From contig QCXZ01000137.1 of the NCBI GenBank assembly GCA_025024175.1, positions 7,750,001-7,814,000 on the forward strand: a DNA stretch of 64,000 nucleotides, written 5' to 3'. How positions within the stretch are numbered: the stretch's first letter is position 1; each line of letters starts with the position of its first letter. Shown here piece after piece: positions 28,567 through 38,855 of this stretch. The translations under genes and the position numbers were made by a program. Below the pieces are notes generated by a model, which was not told where the DNA came from, did no database searches, and saw only the letters and a list, made by a program, of their open reading frames with translations. The DNA is from Rhyzopertha dominica (taxonomy: Eukaryota > Arthropoda > Insecta > Coleoptera > Bostrichidae).

Positions 28567-29652
28567 ATGGTTTATTCAACTGCCGAAAGGGTAGAAATAA
28601 TTTTTATTTACGGTGCTGAGCATAGCTGTGCTCGTGCGTCAGCAAGGGTGTTTAACGAACGGCACCCCGATAAAAATGTTGACGCTAGGTACATTCTCGA
28701 TCTCGTGCAGAAATTTCAAGACACTGGATCTGTAGTAAACAAAAAAAGGGCAGGGAATAGAGTCGTTGATGAAATGGCCCAACTTGAAGTACTTGGTCAT
28801 TTTGCAATGGATCCAACTGCCTCTTTGCGTAACATTTCTACAGCCACTGGACTTTCTTATTCATCGGTAAGGAAAGTTACAAAACTGCACAAATTCCATC
28901 CCTATAAGATGAAAACTCTCCAGGAACTCGGCGAAGATGACTTCGATAGAAGACTGCAATTTTGCGAAATTATGACAGAAAAGATTATAGCAAATCCAAA
29001 TCTAATAAAAAATATCTGCTTCAGTGATGAATGCACATTTTTTTTGAACGGCTCTGTAAATAAACATAACGTCAGGTACTGGAGTGACGAAAATCCTTAT
29101 ATTTTTCTAGAAGGTCATACACAAGTTCCTCAGAAGCTGAACGTCTGGGCTGGAATACTTGGCAACGCAATTGTAGGTCCAATTTTCATTGATAAGACGC
29201 TAAATGGGGGAATGTATTTAGAATTACTTGATAACGTTATTGATCCTTTAATCACAGAGCAATTAGAAAACCAACGTGACCCTGAAGGAAATCCAATGTT
29301 GGATGAATACGAATTGTTTTACCAACATGATGGAGCCCCACCGCATTACGCCATTAATGTGCGAAATTGGTTAAATCATAGATTTCATCTTCACTGGATT
29401 GGTAGGCGTGGAACAATTGAATGGCCGCCACGATCACCCGATTTGACTGCTTTAGATTTCTTTCTATGGGGTCATTTAAAATCTGTGGTTTACAAACCAC
29501 AACTTACTAGCCTGGACGATCTGCGAGAAAGAATTATTAACGAGTGCAGGAGGATTCCACCTGAAACTTTCCGAAAAGTGCAGCAGGAGTTCAAGAACCG
29601 TCTATATTATTGTATGGAAAGAGGTGGTGCACATTTTGAGAATCTTTTGTAG
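28567..29652 (+). CDS. DD41D mariner-like transposase, intact
   Basis: A 361-aa transposase that would cut and paste its own element at TA sites. The first ATG in frame is at 28567; two earlier codons start with GTG and are unlikely to be used. Residues 1-70 form a helix-turn-helix N-terminus of the DUF4817 type (YSTAERVEIIFIYG), followed by a second DNA-binding part with ISTATGLSYSSVRKV at 90-104. The DDE_3 catalytic domain holds Asp154 (CFSDECTFFLNG), Asp255 (YQHDGAPPHYA) and Asp297 (RSPDLTALDFFLWG). There are 41 residues between the last two aspartates, hence DD41D, the spacing reported for rosa-like elements rather than DD34D mariner. The C-terminus ends in CMERGGAHFENL, a hallmark of the group. 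There are no stops or shifts over the whole length. Whether it is active depends on its eroded right terminus. Family and triad are seen directly; activity is inference. Confidence 0.92.
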   Translation: MVYSTAERVEIIFIYGAEHSCARASARVFNERHPDKNVDARYILDLVQKFQDTGSVVNKKRAGNRVVDEMAQLEVLGHFAMDPTASLRNISTATGLSYSSVRKVTKLHKFHPYKMKTLQELGEDDFDRRLQFCEIMTEKIIANPNLIKNICFSDECTFFLNGSVNKHNVRYWSDENPYIFLEGHTQVPQKLNVWAGILGNAIVGPIFIDKTLNGGMYLELLDNVIDPLITEQLENQRDPEGNPMLDEYELFYQHDGAPPHYAINVRNWLNHRFHLHWIGRRGTIEWPPRSPDLTALDFFLWGHLKSVVYKPQLTSLDDLRERIINECRRIPPETFRKVQQEFKNRLYYCMERGGAHFENLL

Positions 29653-29959
29653 TGTTTGAATTTCTATGGTTTTGTTCACACTGTTTTTTGGAGTTACAAT
29701 AAATAATTTTTCTTTTTCGTGGACATGGACTTTCTAAAAAATTACATGATAAATACTTTAATGTTAATAATAATGTTAAAACAAAATTTTCAGTATTCTG
29801 GGAGTTTTTTTTAAGTGTCATATTTTTTACAAGTTGTTTGTTTAAATTTTGGGTTCTCGTAAAGACAAATTTTATTTCCGCTCTAAAATAAAATACATTT
29901 TGTTGAAAAGAGTCCAACATATTCAATTTAATAAGCAACCTGTTTCGTAGGCACTATTA

Positions 29960-30150
29960 ATCTATTACCCCGTCAATAAGTTAAAAGTGGTAAAACTAAT
30001 TACATGGCCAGACTCTTTGTGAAATAAGCTTTCAAATGATGTATCACAAGATGGATAGTTCCATTTAAAATTTTTAAAGGGGTGTCTACCCTGCTCAGAG
30101 AGTAAGCGCTATCCATTAAAAACTTATCTCGAAAGTTGTCCCCCTGCAAA
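29960..30150 (-). repeat. Right long inverted repeat of the DD41D element
   Basis: Inverted counterpart of 28035-28226; shares AATGGATAGCGCTTAC and GACGGGGTA blocks when reversed. Outside it about 50 bp present at the left end are missing. Confidence 0.85.
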
Positions 30151-30269
30151 AACTATGTATAAATTTCTGGTCAAAAAACCTTTACATATATTCAAGATCT
30201 TAACCATTTAATCAATAAGAGGAAACAATACAAACACTTAATAATGAACATAGGAATAAACACTCTGCT

Positions 30270-31090
30270 ATTTTCTTTCTGAGTAACTGTTTTGTTTTGT
30301 TGGTTTCCGCCAATAATCTTCATCTGTTTCTCTGTGAATCATAAAACAATAGTCAGCTATCATACCGACGTCCCAATAGCATTGATATCTTCTTTCGGTA
30401 TCTTTAATGTCTTGTTGAAAACGTTCACCTTATTCTTCACTGTAATCTCCAAGATTTTCCAGTCAATGTGAGAATATAAAACATGAATTTTGAAACTCAT
30501 GTTGCAACCTGAATTTTAATAACAGTTTAACATTTCAATGACTATATTTTTGTAAGTAGGATCTTTAACGTCTTGAGATGACATTTTTAAAGAAAATTCA
30601 AGGTTTTTATTTGTCATAACATTTTCAAAATGCCCCTCTTTAATGAGTTTTTGATATCAAATAAATTAGGAAAACATGGACAGAGATACATGAAAGTGTC
30701 TCCATCTTTTGGTAACGCCTTGACAAAGTGTTTCACCTATCCAGTTTAATGTGCAGAGTGGTGGAAGTAATATCTTTTCAATATCTATCAAATTGGCATG
30801 AATAACATTCTTTTTTCCAACTTCCATTTGTTTCGAAGCAGCCAGTCTAACTTTTTCCAGTTTAAACCTTTTGCTCTACTAACCCACTCGCAAAAACATG
30901 AAAATTTTGTATAGCCTCGTTGTTGGCCAAGAAGCATGCACAGTTTAATGTCATTTATTTTTTCCAAAATACTTTAAGTTGAACTGAATGTGTGACAGGT
31001 ATTGACGCATATTTATTGGCAATATGTTGAAGAACAGTTTTCAGACTTCTTTTCGAAGAGTCTATAAATATCCGCCATTCTTGTGTTTTT
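30270..31090 (-). pseudogene. Relic of an arthropod family of unknown function
   Basis: Reading the minus strand from 31090, in shifting frames, gives WRIFIDSSKRSLKTVLQHIA, NKYASIPVTHSVQLK, CMLLGQQRGYTKFSCFCEW, then ILLPPLHIKL-like text, VKHFVKALPKDGDTFMYLC, FPNLFDIK, GCNMSFKIHVLYSHIDW and finally traces near ADYCFMIHRET. The block order matches a protein family known to me only as uncharacterised, multi-copy proteins in aphids and other invertebrates (FIDSSKRSLKAVLLHNGN ... LLPPLHIKLG ... GC.MSLK.HFLHSHLD ... RYQG.W). Its high copy number suggests a link to mobile DNA. The copy has many frameshifts and cannot make protein. It lies directly next to the DD41D element. Confidence 0.65.
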
Positions 31091-32585
31091 TAGGATAGAA
31101 AATCGTTAGTATGATTTGTTTGCTCCCGCCACACCTTGACAATGACTTCGTTATACCGTAAATCCATTGTCTCAGTGCTTGAAGGCAAAAACAACATGCT
31201 CTATGTGGCACTAACTGTTTATCTTGTCCTAACCGAATTTCGTCATCGGGGCGAGAAAGAGAGATAGAAAGTTGTATATATGATGGGTGATCGTTCAAAA
31301 GAGATGAAGATTGATACACTGTGATTGCTGCTATTTAAGGAATATTAAATAATGACATCCATCATTAACAAAAACGTGACCTGATGTGCACAAACTAAAT
31401 TCATATTCGGAAACAGCAGCCCAAAATCCATATATTTCAGGTAAAATTATGTAGAAAACTTTTTCATTGCTGAGTTGTGTAATTGTAACTTAGGAAAGCG
31501 TCATCTTTAGTCCCGAAGATGCAGGAAACTTATTTACCTATCTATATAAACTTAAAAAAAGTCAGTCAACTAGCGGTTAGTATTTCAAAAGTGAAAATTA
31601 AAGCACCTTTTTCTGTTTTTCTTAAGAGTGGAGTCGTGTTCCCACTTGCACATCATTGAGATTATTGCGTCCATCACCAAAATTACCAATGAGAGAGATC
31701 TTCCCACGGGATTAGAACGGTCACTTCCTCCAGCTGACCCTTTCGCTAATGTAACCGTCGTATAATACTTAAAGGGTGAGATAGCGCAAACGGCGTCTCC
31801 CAAAGCCGTAAACCCCCAATTTTATGACGCGTACGCATCGGTTTATTAAATACATTTCACGCGGGCATTATGCATCGCGACGCGGTTGCATCTAGATCAC
31901 GTAGCTAATATTTTACTGCGCAGTAAATATGCGAAAGCTTCGATCGTAAATTCGGCCCTTTCTGTACATAAAAGCGAAACTGTTGCCACGGGGGGTGAAA
32001 CTTTGAATTCTGGCTGTGTATGTGTGTGTGCGGTGACCGGGAGCAGAAATTTACGGCGTCATTAAAGCGCTGACGAGCGGCCCTCTAGATTACGTCGAAC
32101 AAAGCGAAGGATGATAACTTATTGTCGCATAAATGTCCTCACGATCTAGCTCTACATTTTATTACGCATTGCAGTGGTGGATCCGAAAGAGAATGGCGAA
32201 GGGTGAATTTGTCACTGGACAGAGAAGAGACCGAAGCAGGTACTCGCTTCTGGACGGTCTTCGCTTTAATCGACTCTCCTTTGATCTATTGATAGTTGGC
32301 AGAGTACATAGGTTCACTCTCTAAGTAGAAAAGATATAGATATTCGACTGAACAATCAACTAACAATCTTGAAAGAAAGCATGATTGGGTCTGAATTTTG
32401 TATTACATTACATTGCTTCGCGTTCAATTACGTCGAAGACATCTGGAGATGACCCCATGATTCTGGTTATGTTGAGATATTGCAGTCCTCACATTGTGCA
32501 TATAACTAATTGTTGCATTGAGAAGTTCTATATTTCATTTGCCTGGAAAATTGAAGTAGGATCGCCGTTGCCTCAAAGCCTGCTA
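31091..32585. other. Non-coding; GC-richer island at 31.58-32.33 kb
   Basis: No gene is supportable. From about 31580 to 32330 the sequence is CpG-containing and seemingly single-copy (for example around the MluI-like ACGCGT contexts and CGCGACGCGG near 31878), unlike the flanking AT-rich and transposon DNA. A regulatory role is possible. Confidence 0.45.
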
Positions 32586-33545
32586 GTTTATCGGACCTGC
32601 GTATTATAAGCATATTACCCGTTGTCTCTAAATTTTCGAAAAAATCTTCTATAAATAAACTTATTAAATTTACTCTTAATAATGACCTCATCCGTAATAA
32701 TCAATGTGGCTTTAGAAAGGGCTTTTCTACAGCTACAGCTTTAGCTGGTGTTGACATTATTTGAGCAACTGACGAGGGTCTAGCGTCGATTTTGATTTTA
32801 TTAGGCTATTCTAAGCCTTTCAACACTATTAATATCTGATTGTTATACGCTAAGTTAAAGTACTGTGGATTTACTTCATTGGTGTCATTATACTCGAGCA
32901 ATAGATGTCAAAAAATATTTTCTAGTAACCGTTGTTCCAATACGTCAAAAATTAATTAAAATAATTATAAATATTAATATAATTATACATATAATTAAAT
33001 CTGTAAGTAGGTGTAAGGTTCAAGTATATGCTAATTACACCCAGATATATCATCATTTCAGACTTGAGGTATGCTTAGCATCATCTAGACTTATTAATGA
33101 GAAACTCGATAGAATCAGAACTTTGTCTGGATGGTATAACTTAAAATTAAACTCTGGTTATGTGTTTTGGCAATAAAAATGTCAGAAAATATGTATGCGA
33201 TTCTATGTCGGTAACTGGAGCTTCGTTTTAGGCACCATGACACAAAGCTAATACAACGGGCATTCTCGGCTTTAAAATTGCTATATTCGAGTAGGTATTT
33301 TATAAATTTCTCATTGAGGAAACAATTAAGTGACAGTCCTGTATTATCGCATTTTAACTATTGTAACCTTTTTATGGGTTTTGTTAGGATGCGAACGAGA
33401 AAAGTCGTGTGCAAAGGGTACAGAATGCATGTTACCGTTATGTCTATGGTTTGCGTATTAAATTAAATGTTCAAACACATCGCCATTTTGAATTATACAA
33501 TTCAATTTTTTTTAATATGCTCGTGAAATACTTCCATGATCAAAG
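32586..33545 (+). pseudogene. CR1/Jockey-like reverse transcriptase relic
   Basis: The + strand shows, in order, ISILPVVSKFSKK (RT block 2), NNDLIRNNQCGFRKGFSTAT (block 3), ATDEGLASILILLGYSKPFN (domain A, where the catalytic aspartate of LLDFSKAFD has become G), LYAKLKYCGF, CKVQVYANYTQIYHHF (domain C, YADDTQ decayed to YANYTQ), INEKLDRIRTLSGWYNLKLN, then after a break LSHFNYCNLFMGF and RVQNACYRYVYGLRIKLN. An AT-rich patch near 32950-33000 replaces domain B. Both catalytic centres are lost, so it is dead. The C-terminal text matches the element at 16.3-17.3 kb. Confidence 0.8.
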
Positions 33546-33766
33546 GCATAAAATGATCCTCGTACTCTGTCCATTAAGTCGTTTTTGGTGATCACAGGAG
33601 TTCTGTACACTTGATCATTTACATAATTCCAAATACAATAATCAAAAGCTGTTAAATCAAAAGATTGTGGAGGAAACTTATAATGGATCATTGTGTGTAA
33701 TTCAACGATCGCCAAACATCTCTTCCACGAGTTTTCCAACAGCTCGATTGGCATGTACTGGTGCAC
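33540..33766 (-). pseudogene. DD41D transposase C-terminal relic
   Basis: On the minus strand, LHTMIHYKFPPQSFDLTAFD then YCIWNYVNDQVYRTPV and NDLMDRV correspond to the third catalytic block of the DD41D family (WPPRSPDLT.LDFFLWG..K..VY.TP). The final aspartate (TAFD) is kept but SPD has become SFD. Only about 75 residues survive. Confidence 0.6.
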
Positions 33767-33954
33767 CTTCCGTCTAATAGTGCATTATTAGTTTCAACTG
33801 CAGGAAGACAAACGCAAACTCACATTTATAACGTTTCTTACAATAAAAATGTAATTTGCGCTGTCAAGATTTTAGTCCTAAAGATGTACTGTAAGTATTC
33901 TTTTGCTTTTGATTGCACAAAATACATTAAAACTCATGATATTTTAAACCCATA

Positions 33955-34130
33955 GTCTCCAAATCGATGGGTTGGACGGGTAGCAGCAGTTAACTGCCCG
34001 GCTAGATCGCTAGATTTAACGAAATGTGACTATTTTTTGTGTGTCTTTTTAATGAAATTTCTTTCACGTCTCCTATTACACTACTGATATGCTAAACAGA
34101 ATATTTATGGATTTCGCCACAGCCAAGATG
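33955..34130 (+). pseudogene. DD41D transposase C-terminal relic, opposite strand
   Basis: The + strand reads SPNRWVGRVAAVNCPARSLD then LTKCDYFLCVFLMKF. It is the same block as in the adjacent minus-strand relic (WIGRGG.VEWPARSPDLT.CDYFLWGFLK) but from a different subfamily. SPD has become SLD and a tryptophan codon is now cysteine. The following 60 bp give FAT-like decayed text only. Confidence 0.6.
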
Positions 34131-34753
34131 ATGGAATGAGTAGATGAAGAGTTTCAAAATGTGTTCAAATTTTTATAAATTTTTATTAGTGTTGATTAAC
34201 GTAGGTTTTCGTTAATGGTTTGGCATTGTTCGGCTGACAAATTTTAATGCTTTGGTAGTTCCTTATGGATGCTTTGTATTTTGCGGTCAATTTTGCCAAT
34301 GATAATACTGCCAGTACCAAGACTCAGGTATGTAATAACCAAGGATGAATTACAAATCAGGGTTTATTGTAACTATGCTAGTCCAATACAAGATGACGTA
34401 GATCTCTGTTACACTAACTATTTACCCCAAATACCCCAATAGGATCCCGACACCTATCCTGGTAAAATGTAGGGAATAAGGAGCTAAATATTTTATAATT
34501 TTTATTTTGTGAAAACAGCCAGAAACCGCAAAAAAGACAATACAAACTTGACATACTTTGATAAGATTTTAATATCAAATTGTGTCAGAATTTGATTAGA
34601 TGATAACATAAAATTGAAAAAAGAACGCTTTCCTTCTACGGGAGGAGATGTATTAATAAACTCATCCTCAGAATCATCGAAATTTAAAAATGTTATCAAT
34701 CAGCAGTAATTCATAACGGAAAAATGCAAAGTGGCATGACCTAAGTTGTTCTT
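34131..34753. other. Non-coding spacer
   Basis: No gene. Around 34340-34450 there is an LTR-like stretch on the minus strand (a TGTCGGGATCC motif followed by CCCC-rich runs), too weak to call. Confidence 0.4.
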
Positions 34754-35311
34754 ACAAAAAACCGCTGAAAATTGAATCAATACTTCCACATCCAATTGTC
34801 ATAATGACATTTAAGTTTCTATTTCTTATACGATATGGTTAGTAATCAGGTTTTGAGCATTTTTTCTCTCTACACAATTTTTCTAAGACAAATAGTCCTT
34901 GTGATATTAGCAAAAATATATAAATTTTTAAAATCAGTTTTTCCAAATAACTCAAAAAATATTAACTTAACAAAAAAATTACAAGAGTGCTCTCTGATCA
35001 GAAATTTGATTTTCCATATAATACCAAAATTTAAAATAAATCGTACGAGCGGGGTCGAAAATAGGTTTTTTGGAAATATTTCGAAAATGTCAAAATTGTG
35101 GATTAATTTTCTAAGACACTTTTTGTGAAAAATTTTATTTCCTCTCTAATGGTATTTTCATTTTTTGAATATATTAAATATATTCGGAGATATTTAGGAA
35201 AAACCGTTTTCTTTAAGTGACGCTTTTTTGCTAATATCTTCTAAACAGTTTGCTGCACCGAAAATTTATAAGAACGAATAATACTCGCAATTACACTGCT
35301 AATCACATAAT

Positions 35312-36275
35312 TGTGATGTATGGTGATACCAATGACAGGTGGGGGACTTAAGAGTAGGGGAACAGGAAAAGGACATGTAAAGGGCAGTCGAATAAATATT
35401 TTATGAAGAGTTGATGTATCTTTTCTTTTGGTATATTCAAAAACGGAAATACATTACAGTGGCGATGAGGATGGGATATTTACCAGTACTTCAAATTAAG
35501 TGCGGGTGGCATCAAGTTTACTCACGTGCGATCCTAGATAAGGTGAAAAATGGCAACCACTACGTCATTCGTGGAAACCATAGGACATTTGCGGGAATTT
35601 GATCCAGTTAACTCAGATTGGTCAGTGTTCAAGCGACGAATAGACAATTATTTCGTAGCAAATGACATTAAAGATGACAAACGCAAAGGTGCAATTTTGC
35701 TCAACACGTTAAGTGAAGACGCGTATAAACTAATCTTCAATTTGTGTCTTCCGGTAGAGCCGGAAAGCAAAAAGTATTCCGAATTAATTCCGTTATTTAC
35801 GGAGTATTTCAAACCCAATGTGTCTGTTTTTGCAGCTCGATACAAATTTTACCAGTCCGTCAAGATGGCTTCCGAAACAGCAAAAGAGTGGGCTGCGAGA
35901 TTAAGAAGTTTAGCTGCAACTTGTGATTTTGAACCTAGCGAACTAGAAATGGCAATGAGAGATCATTTTATTGTCGCTTACGGCAGGGGCCCTGTTCAAG
36001 ATCGTCTTTTCGAAGAAAAAAAGACGATTTCTTTCAAAGACATCGTAGAAATCGCATCAGCAAAATCTGCTGCGCAGGCGACAACGCATTCTTCGAGTTT
36101 TGAAGGATTCCAGGTGAAGAGGGAACCAGAGGTCCAAGTTCATTATACAGGTGCCAAGCAGCGCGCGCTTCCTAATAAGAGGATGCAGGTGCGCAATGGA
36201 GGACCTTCCAGCAGCAGCGGGAGCACCAAGGAGGCGAAGTGTAACGTATGCGGAAGGAAAAACCATACATCACAC
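35312..36275 (+). mobile_element. Truncated Ty3/gypsy-type insertion (LTR plus gag)
   Basis: Comparison with the uninterrupted copy at 46.8 kb shows that this stretch is an insertion. It starts TGTGATGTATGG at 35312. A likely LTR of about 147 bp ends ATTACA at 35458, followed by TGGCGATGAGGATGGGA, a typical post-LTR primer-binding start. A gag frame follows at 35550 and breaks off within the zinc knuckle at about 36275. Pol and the 3' LTR are missing. CATA occurs on both sides of the insertion, possibly a target duplication or microhomology. Confidence 0.7.
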
Positions 36276-36305
36276 CATACAAACGAAAAAAAAATAAAAA
36301 AATAA
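35550..36305 (+). pseudogene. Gag protein, 3'-truncated (Ty3/gypsy type)
   Basis: The frame opens with ATG at 35550 (MATTTSFVETIGHLREFDP). Residues 1-150 are a retrotransposon Gag capsid-like region (WSVFKRRIDNYFVANDIKDD, ILLNTLSEDAYKLI, AKEWAARLRSLAATCDF, RDHFIVAYGRGPVQDRLFEE). A basic, serine-rich linker follows at 185-230 and then the first part of a CCHC zinc knuckle, CNVCGRKNHTS. The knuckle's last cysteine is missing because the element ends there and the frame runs on into flanking A-rich DNA (NEKKIKK). The frame is otherwise uninterrupted, implying a fairly recent event. Gag packages element RNA in the cytoplasm; this copy alone cannot transpose. Confidence 0.75.
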
Positions 36306-36591
36306 AAATTTGCAAAAAGGGTAGTCCCCCCCCAATTTCGCCCCCCTTTTTGATACCCTACTTACCCCACAAACAATTGGTCGCTTTGGGTAGTTGAGAT
36401 TTATACGTTTGCCAAATTTCAAGTTCATATATTAAGTCTTTTGTGTCCACAAACAAAATCACAGACACACAGACAAGAAATTTGTTTTTGCTCAAATTTT
36501 GCTTTTTTGGATTTTCGACCATTTTTAAGCGAATGAGCAAATAAAAATTTTTCTCGCGATACAGTACTTCCCACCTTTGGATGTGGAAGTA

Positions 36592-37839
36592 AAATAAGCC
36601 TACATATCTAAATTGGATCTTTACATGCCGCATACAGACAAGATAAGTTCCGCATTTCTTAATTTATAATGAGAAAAAATATAACTATCCAGTCTTACGA
36701 AACGTAGTGAAATTAAAAACTTCACGCTGATAATATCTCAGGATTCTTGCCCACCGGACCGAANGCCTCCCTTTGAAAAGAAAATTAAGGACTGAAACTC
36801 ACGGGTAATAATAAAATTTACGACCCCGACGCACTGGGCCTAACCGTGAGCATTGTTCCTGATTTATAAATTATAAAACTTAATATTCAGATGTGCCCTT
36901 AAGACTGTATCAATGGATGTGTTTTACGACTAAGGACGAAGGACATCGTAAAATTAATCCTATTGTGCAGGCTTATCGTTAAATTTTGAAATTACGTAGC
37001 CCCGTTTTAATTTGCATTATAAGACAAAGGGACGTCGAGAACAGAAGGCATTAATTATTAGGTCAGGTGTTAGGGGGCCGCAACTCCCCTAACTGCGTCG
37101 TCACGACTGTGCTTATTGCTAAAGGACAGTAAAAGAGTGTCACTGGCTTTTACTGCGTCAAAAAAATGGCGGATGCGCCGGATTCCTTCTCATTTAGCCT
37201 GATGATTGAAAAAGGCAGTGCTCCATTCACTGACTGTAAACTGTACAAAAAAAAAAACATAACAGACAGACGGGGNGGATTTTAACTATTAGTAATTTAT
37301 GCAGAATAAGCGAAAGAAAAATGTAAAATTTACCAAATTTGTTTGACATTATAGGAAAAATTTTTCGAATACAAATTATATTTTGCAAGAGATATGTATG
37401 CAAGGCTCGACCAGAATAACAAACGCATCTTTGATGCGTTAACATATTGGCGCAGGTAGAATAAAACGAAAATTTACTAGTTCGGAACATCAAACAATTG
37501 CTACATTGCCACAGCGCGTTACGATGCACCAAGATTTTACCTAACCCATTCATCTTATGAATTCGATACGGTTCCAGGTTTCAGGTAGATTGTAACTTTA
37601 TGGTTCCAAACGTAATGGATTTCAACTAAATTTTACTCTTACTTGTGCAATCGTTAAGTACTGCATAATAAAAGAAACTCCTCTTGTAGCTTGTACCTTC
37701 TTTGCTTTGCCACATAAGTTCTAGAAATGTAGTTGCTACAGCGAAAATAGAAAGTCGAAAGTGAAATGTTATATTATTATATTAACTTATGACCATTTGA
37801 GAAGCTACCGCTGAAATTTACAAAAGTTAAACAAAAAAC
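36592..37839. other. Non-coding; GC-richer island at 36.98-37.2 kb
   Basis: No gene. Near 37069-37093 a hairpin GTTAGGGG ... CCCCTAAC has an 8-bp perfect stem and a 9-nt loop, within a CpG-containing, apparently single-copy stretch. Confidence 0.45.
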
Positions 37840-38345
37840 TTCGGTAGATGTTGGGGTATCAAGAACATCCCTACATAAAATTTTGAACAATCATAAATTT
37901 ACCCCCTATAAAACAAAAGTAATACATCGTTTACAGCAGCTGGTATTTCGAGCAAATTCGTAAGAATGATATGTTTGTAAGACTTTTTATTTGGTCCGAC
38001 GAATGATGAACTTTCATGCGCAATAAGGTACGTTATTAAAACCACTTGAAGAATCCACGCCAAGGGAACAAACTGACCATTTTGACTGTAACCTCAATAC
38101 TCAATGATACTTAGATATTTTAAATACGGGTGTTCTGCAACTAAGACGATATTTCTCTTGCAAGGCTGAGAATTATCTACTTTCAGCAAGACTCACGGTC
38201 TAATTTACTGACTTACTCCTACCTAGATGTACAGATTTGTCAACGTTTTATCATTTTTTGTGGGTATATTTTAAGAAATATTGTTTACCAAAGACAACAC
38301 GATACAGTAGAAGAATTATTGCAAGCTTTACAACATAAGGGGTAA
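37840..38345 (+). pseudogene. DD41D-like transposase relic
   Basis: The + strand reads SVDVGVSRTSLHKILNNHKF then TPYKTKVIHRLQQL (the second DNA-binding helix, aligned with ATGLSYSSVRKVTKLHKF of the intact copy), FLFGPTNDELS-like text where the first catalytic block should be, and near the end FCGYILRNIVYQRQHDTVEE then LLQALQHKG and a stop (the block after the third aspartate). All catalytic motifs are degraded. Roughly 500 bp keep the correct order. Confidence 0.65.
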
Positions 38346-38425
38346 CAGTTTGGGCAATATCTGCAGTAAAATATATTTTTGTTCTACATGTTATATTTAA
38401 AATATTTCAGAAATACTTGTGTTAA

Positions 38426-38445
38426 TTCGTTCGTTCGTTCGTTCG
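38426..38445. repeat. Short (TTCG)5 tandem repeat
   Basis: Five perfect copies of TTCG; a small microsatellite. Confidence 0.85.
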
Positions 38446-38855
38446 ACAATTTAAAAATACCTTCCATTTTTGCATAAAAGCTGCAGAAATTGATTTAAAC
38501 CAAAACACATACCCGCCTATGGGTATAAAAATAAAAATGTCGAAATATTTTCGTTGTGATAGATACGAAATAGATCGAAATTATTTATTTATTTTTAAAA
38601 AGTAACTTGCAGTAAGAACAATACCAAGCGCTAGAACTGTATTTTTTAATTTAATAAAAATTGTTCGCAAAATGCGTGGAATACGAAATTATCTTTATTA
38701 CAATAGCAATAACAAACACTAATTTGGGGATTTTTGACACCTTCTATCATCGGACGACTGTTGCATATGATTTCAGCAGCATTAAATTAACGAGAATAAT
38801 TACACAGTTCAATTATTTAAATAACAAACCAAAAAACTTTTAGACGGGGTTAAAA

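Larger units (their letters stand above)
27944..30186 (+). mobile_element. DD41D mariner-like transposon with long TIRs
   Basis: A complete-looking IS630-Tc1-mariner element of about 2.24 kb. The left end reads TA then CAGGGTGATTTTTTGA, the usual CAGGGTG start of this group after a TA target. The right end (TCAAAAAACC ... then TA) is an eroded version of the same terminus. Inside lie long inverted repeats, about 28035-28226 and about 29960-30150, that match at roughly 85% by eye. They frame a single uninterrupted transposase frame at 28567-29652. Long TIRs with a 190-bp matching core are unusual beside classical mariner elements with about 30 bp. The intact reading frame contrasts with the eroded right terminus. 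Confidence 0.85.
34755..36591 (+). repeat. MITE-like unit, copy 1, split by an LTR-gag insert
   Basis: Aligns by eye at about 88-90% with 46254-47107 over both flanks. The left part spans 34755-35308 and the right part 36276-36591. A short inverted repeat marks its ends: TACTTCCACATCCA at 34781 and TGGATGTGGAAGTA ending at 36591. The flanking TA dinucleotides would fit a TA target. However, about 25 bp to the left of the terminal repeat (AAAAAACCGCTG...GAATCAA) are shared by both copies, so the true left end may lie further out. The unit has no coding capacity of its own. Confidence 0.8.

Noticed and set aside
34340..34450. Minus-strand LTR or primer-binding remnant
   Set aside because: Only a short motif resemblance; no second LTR or coding part nearby.
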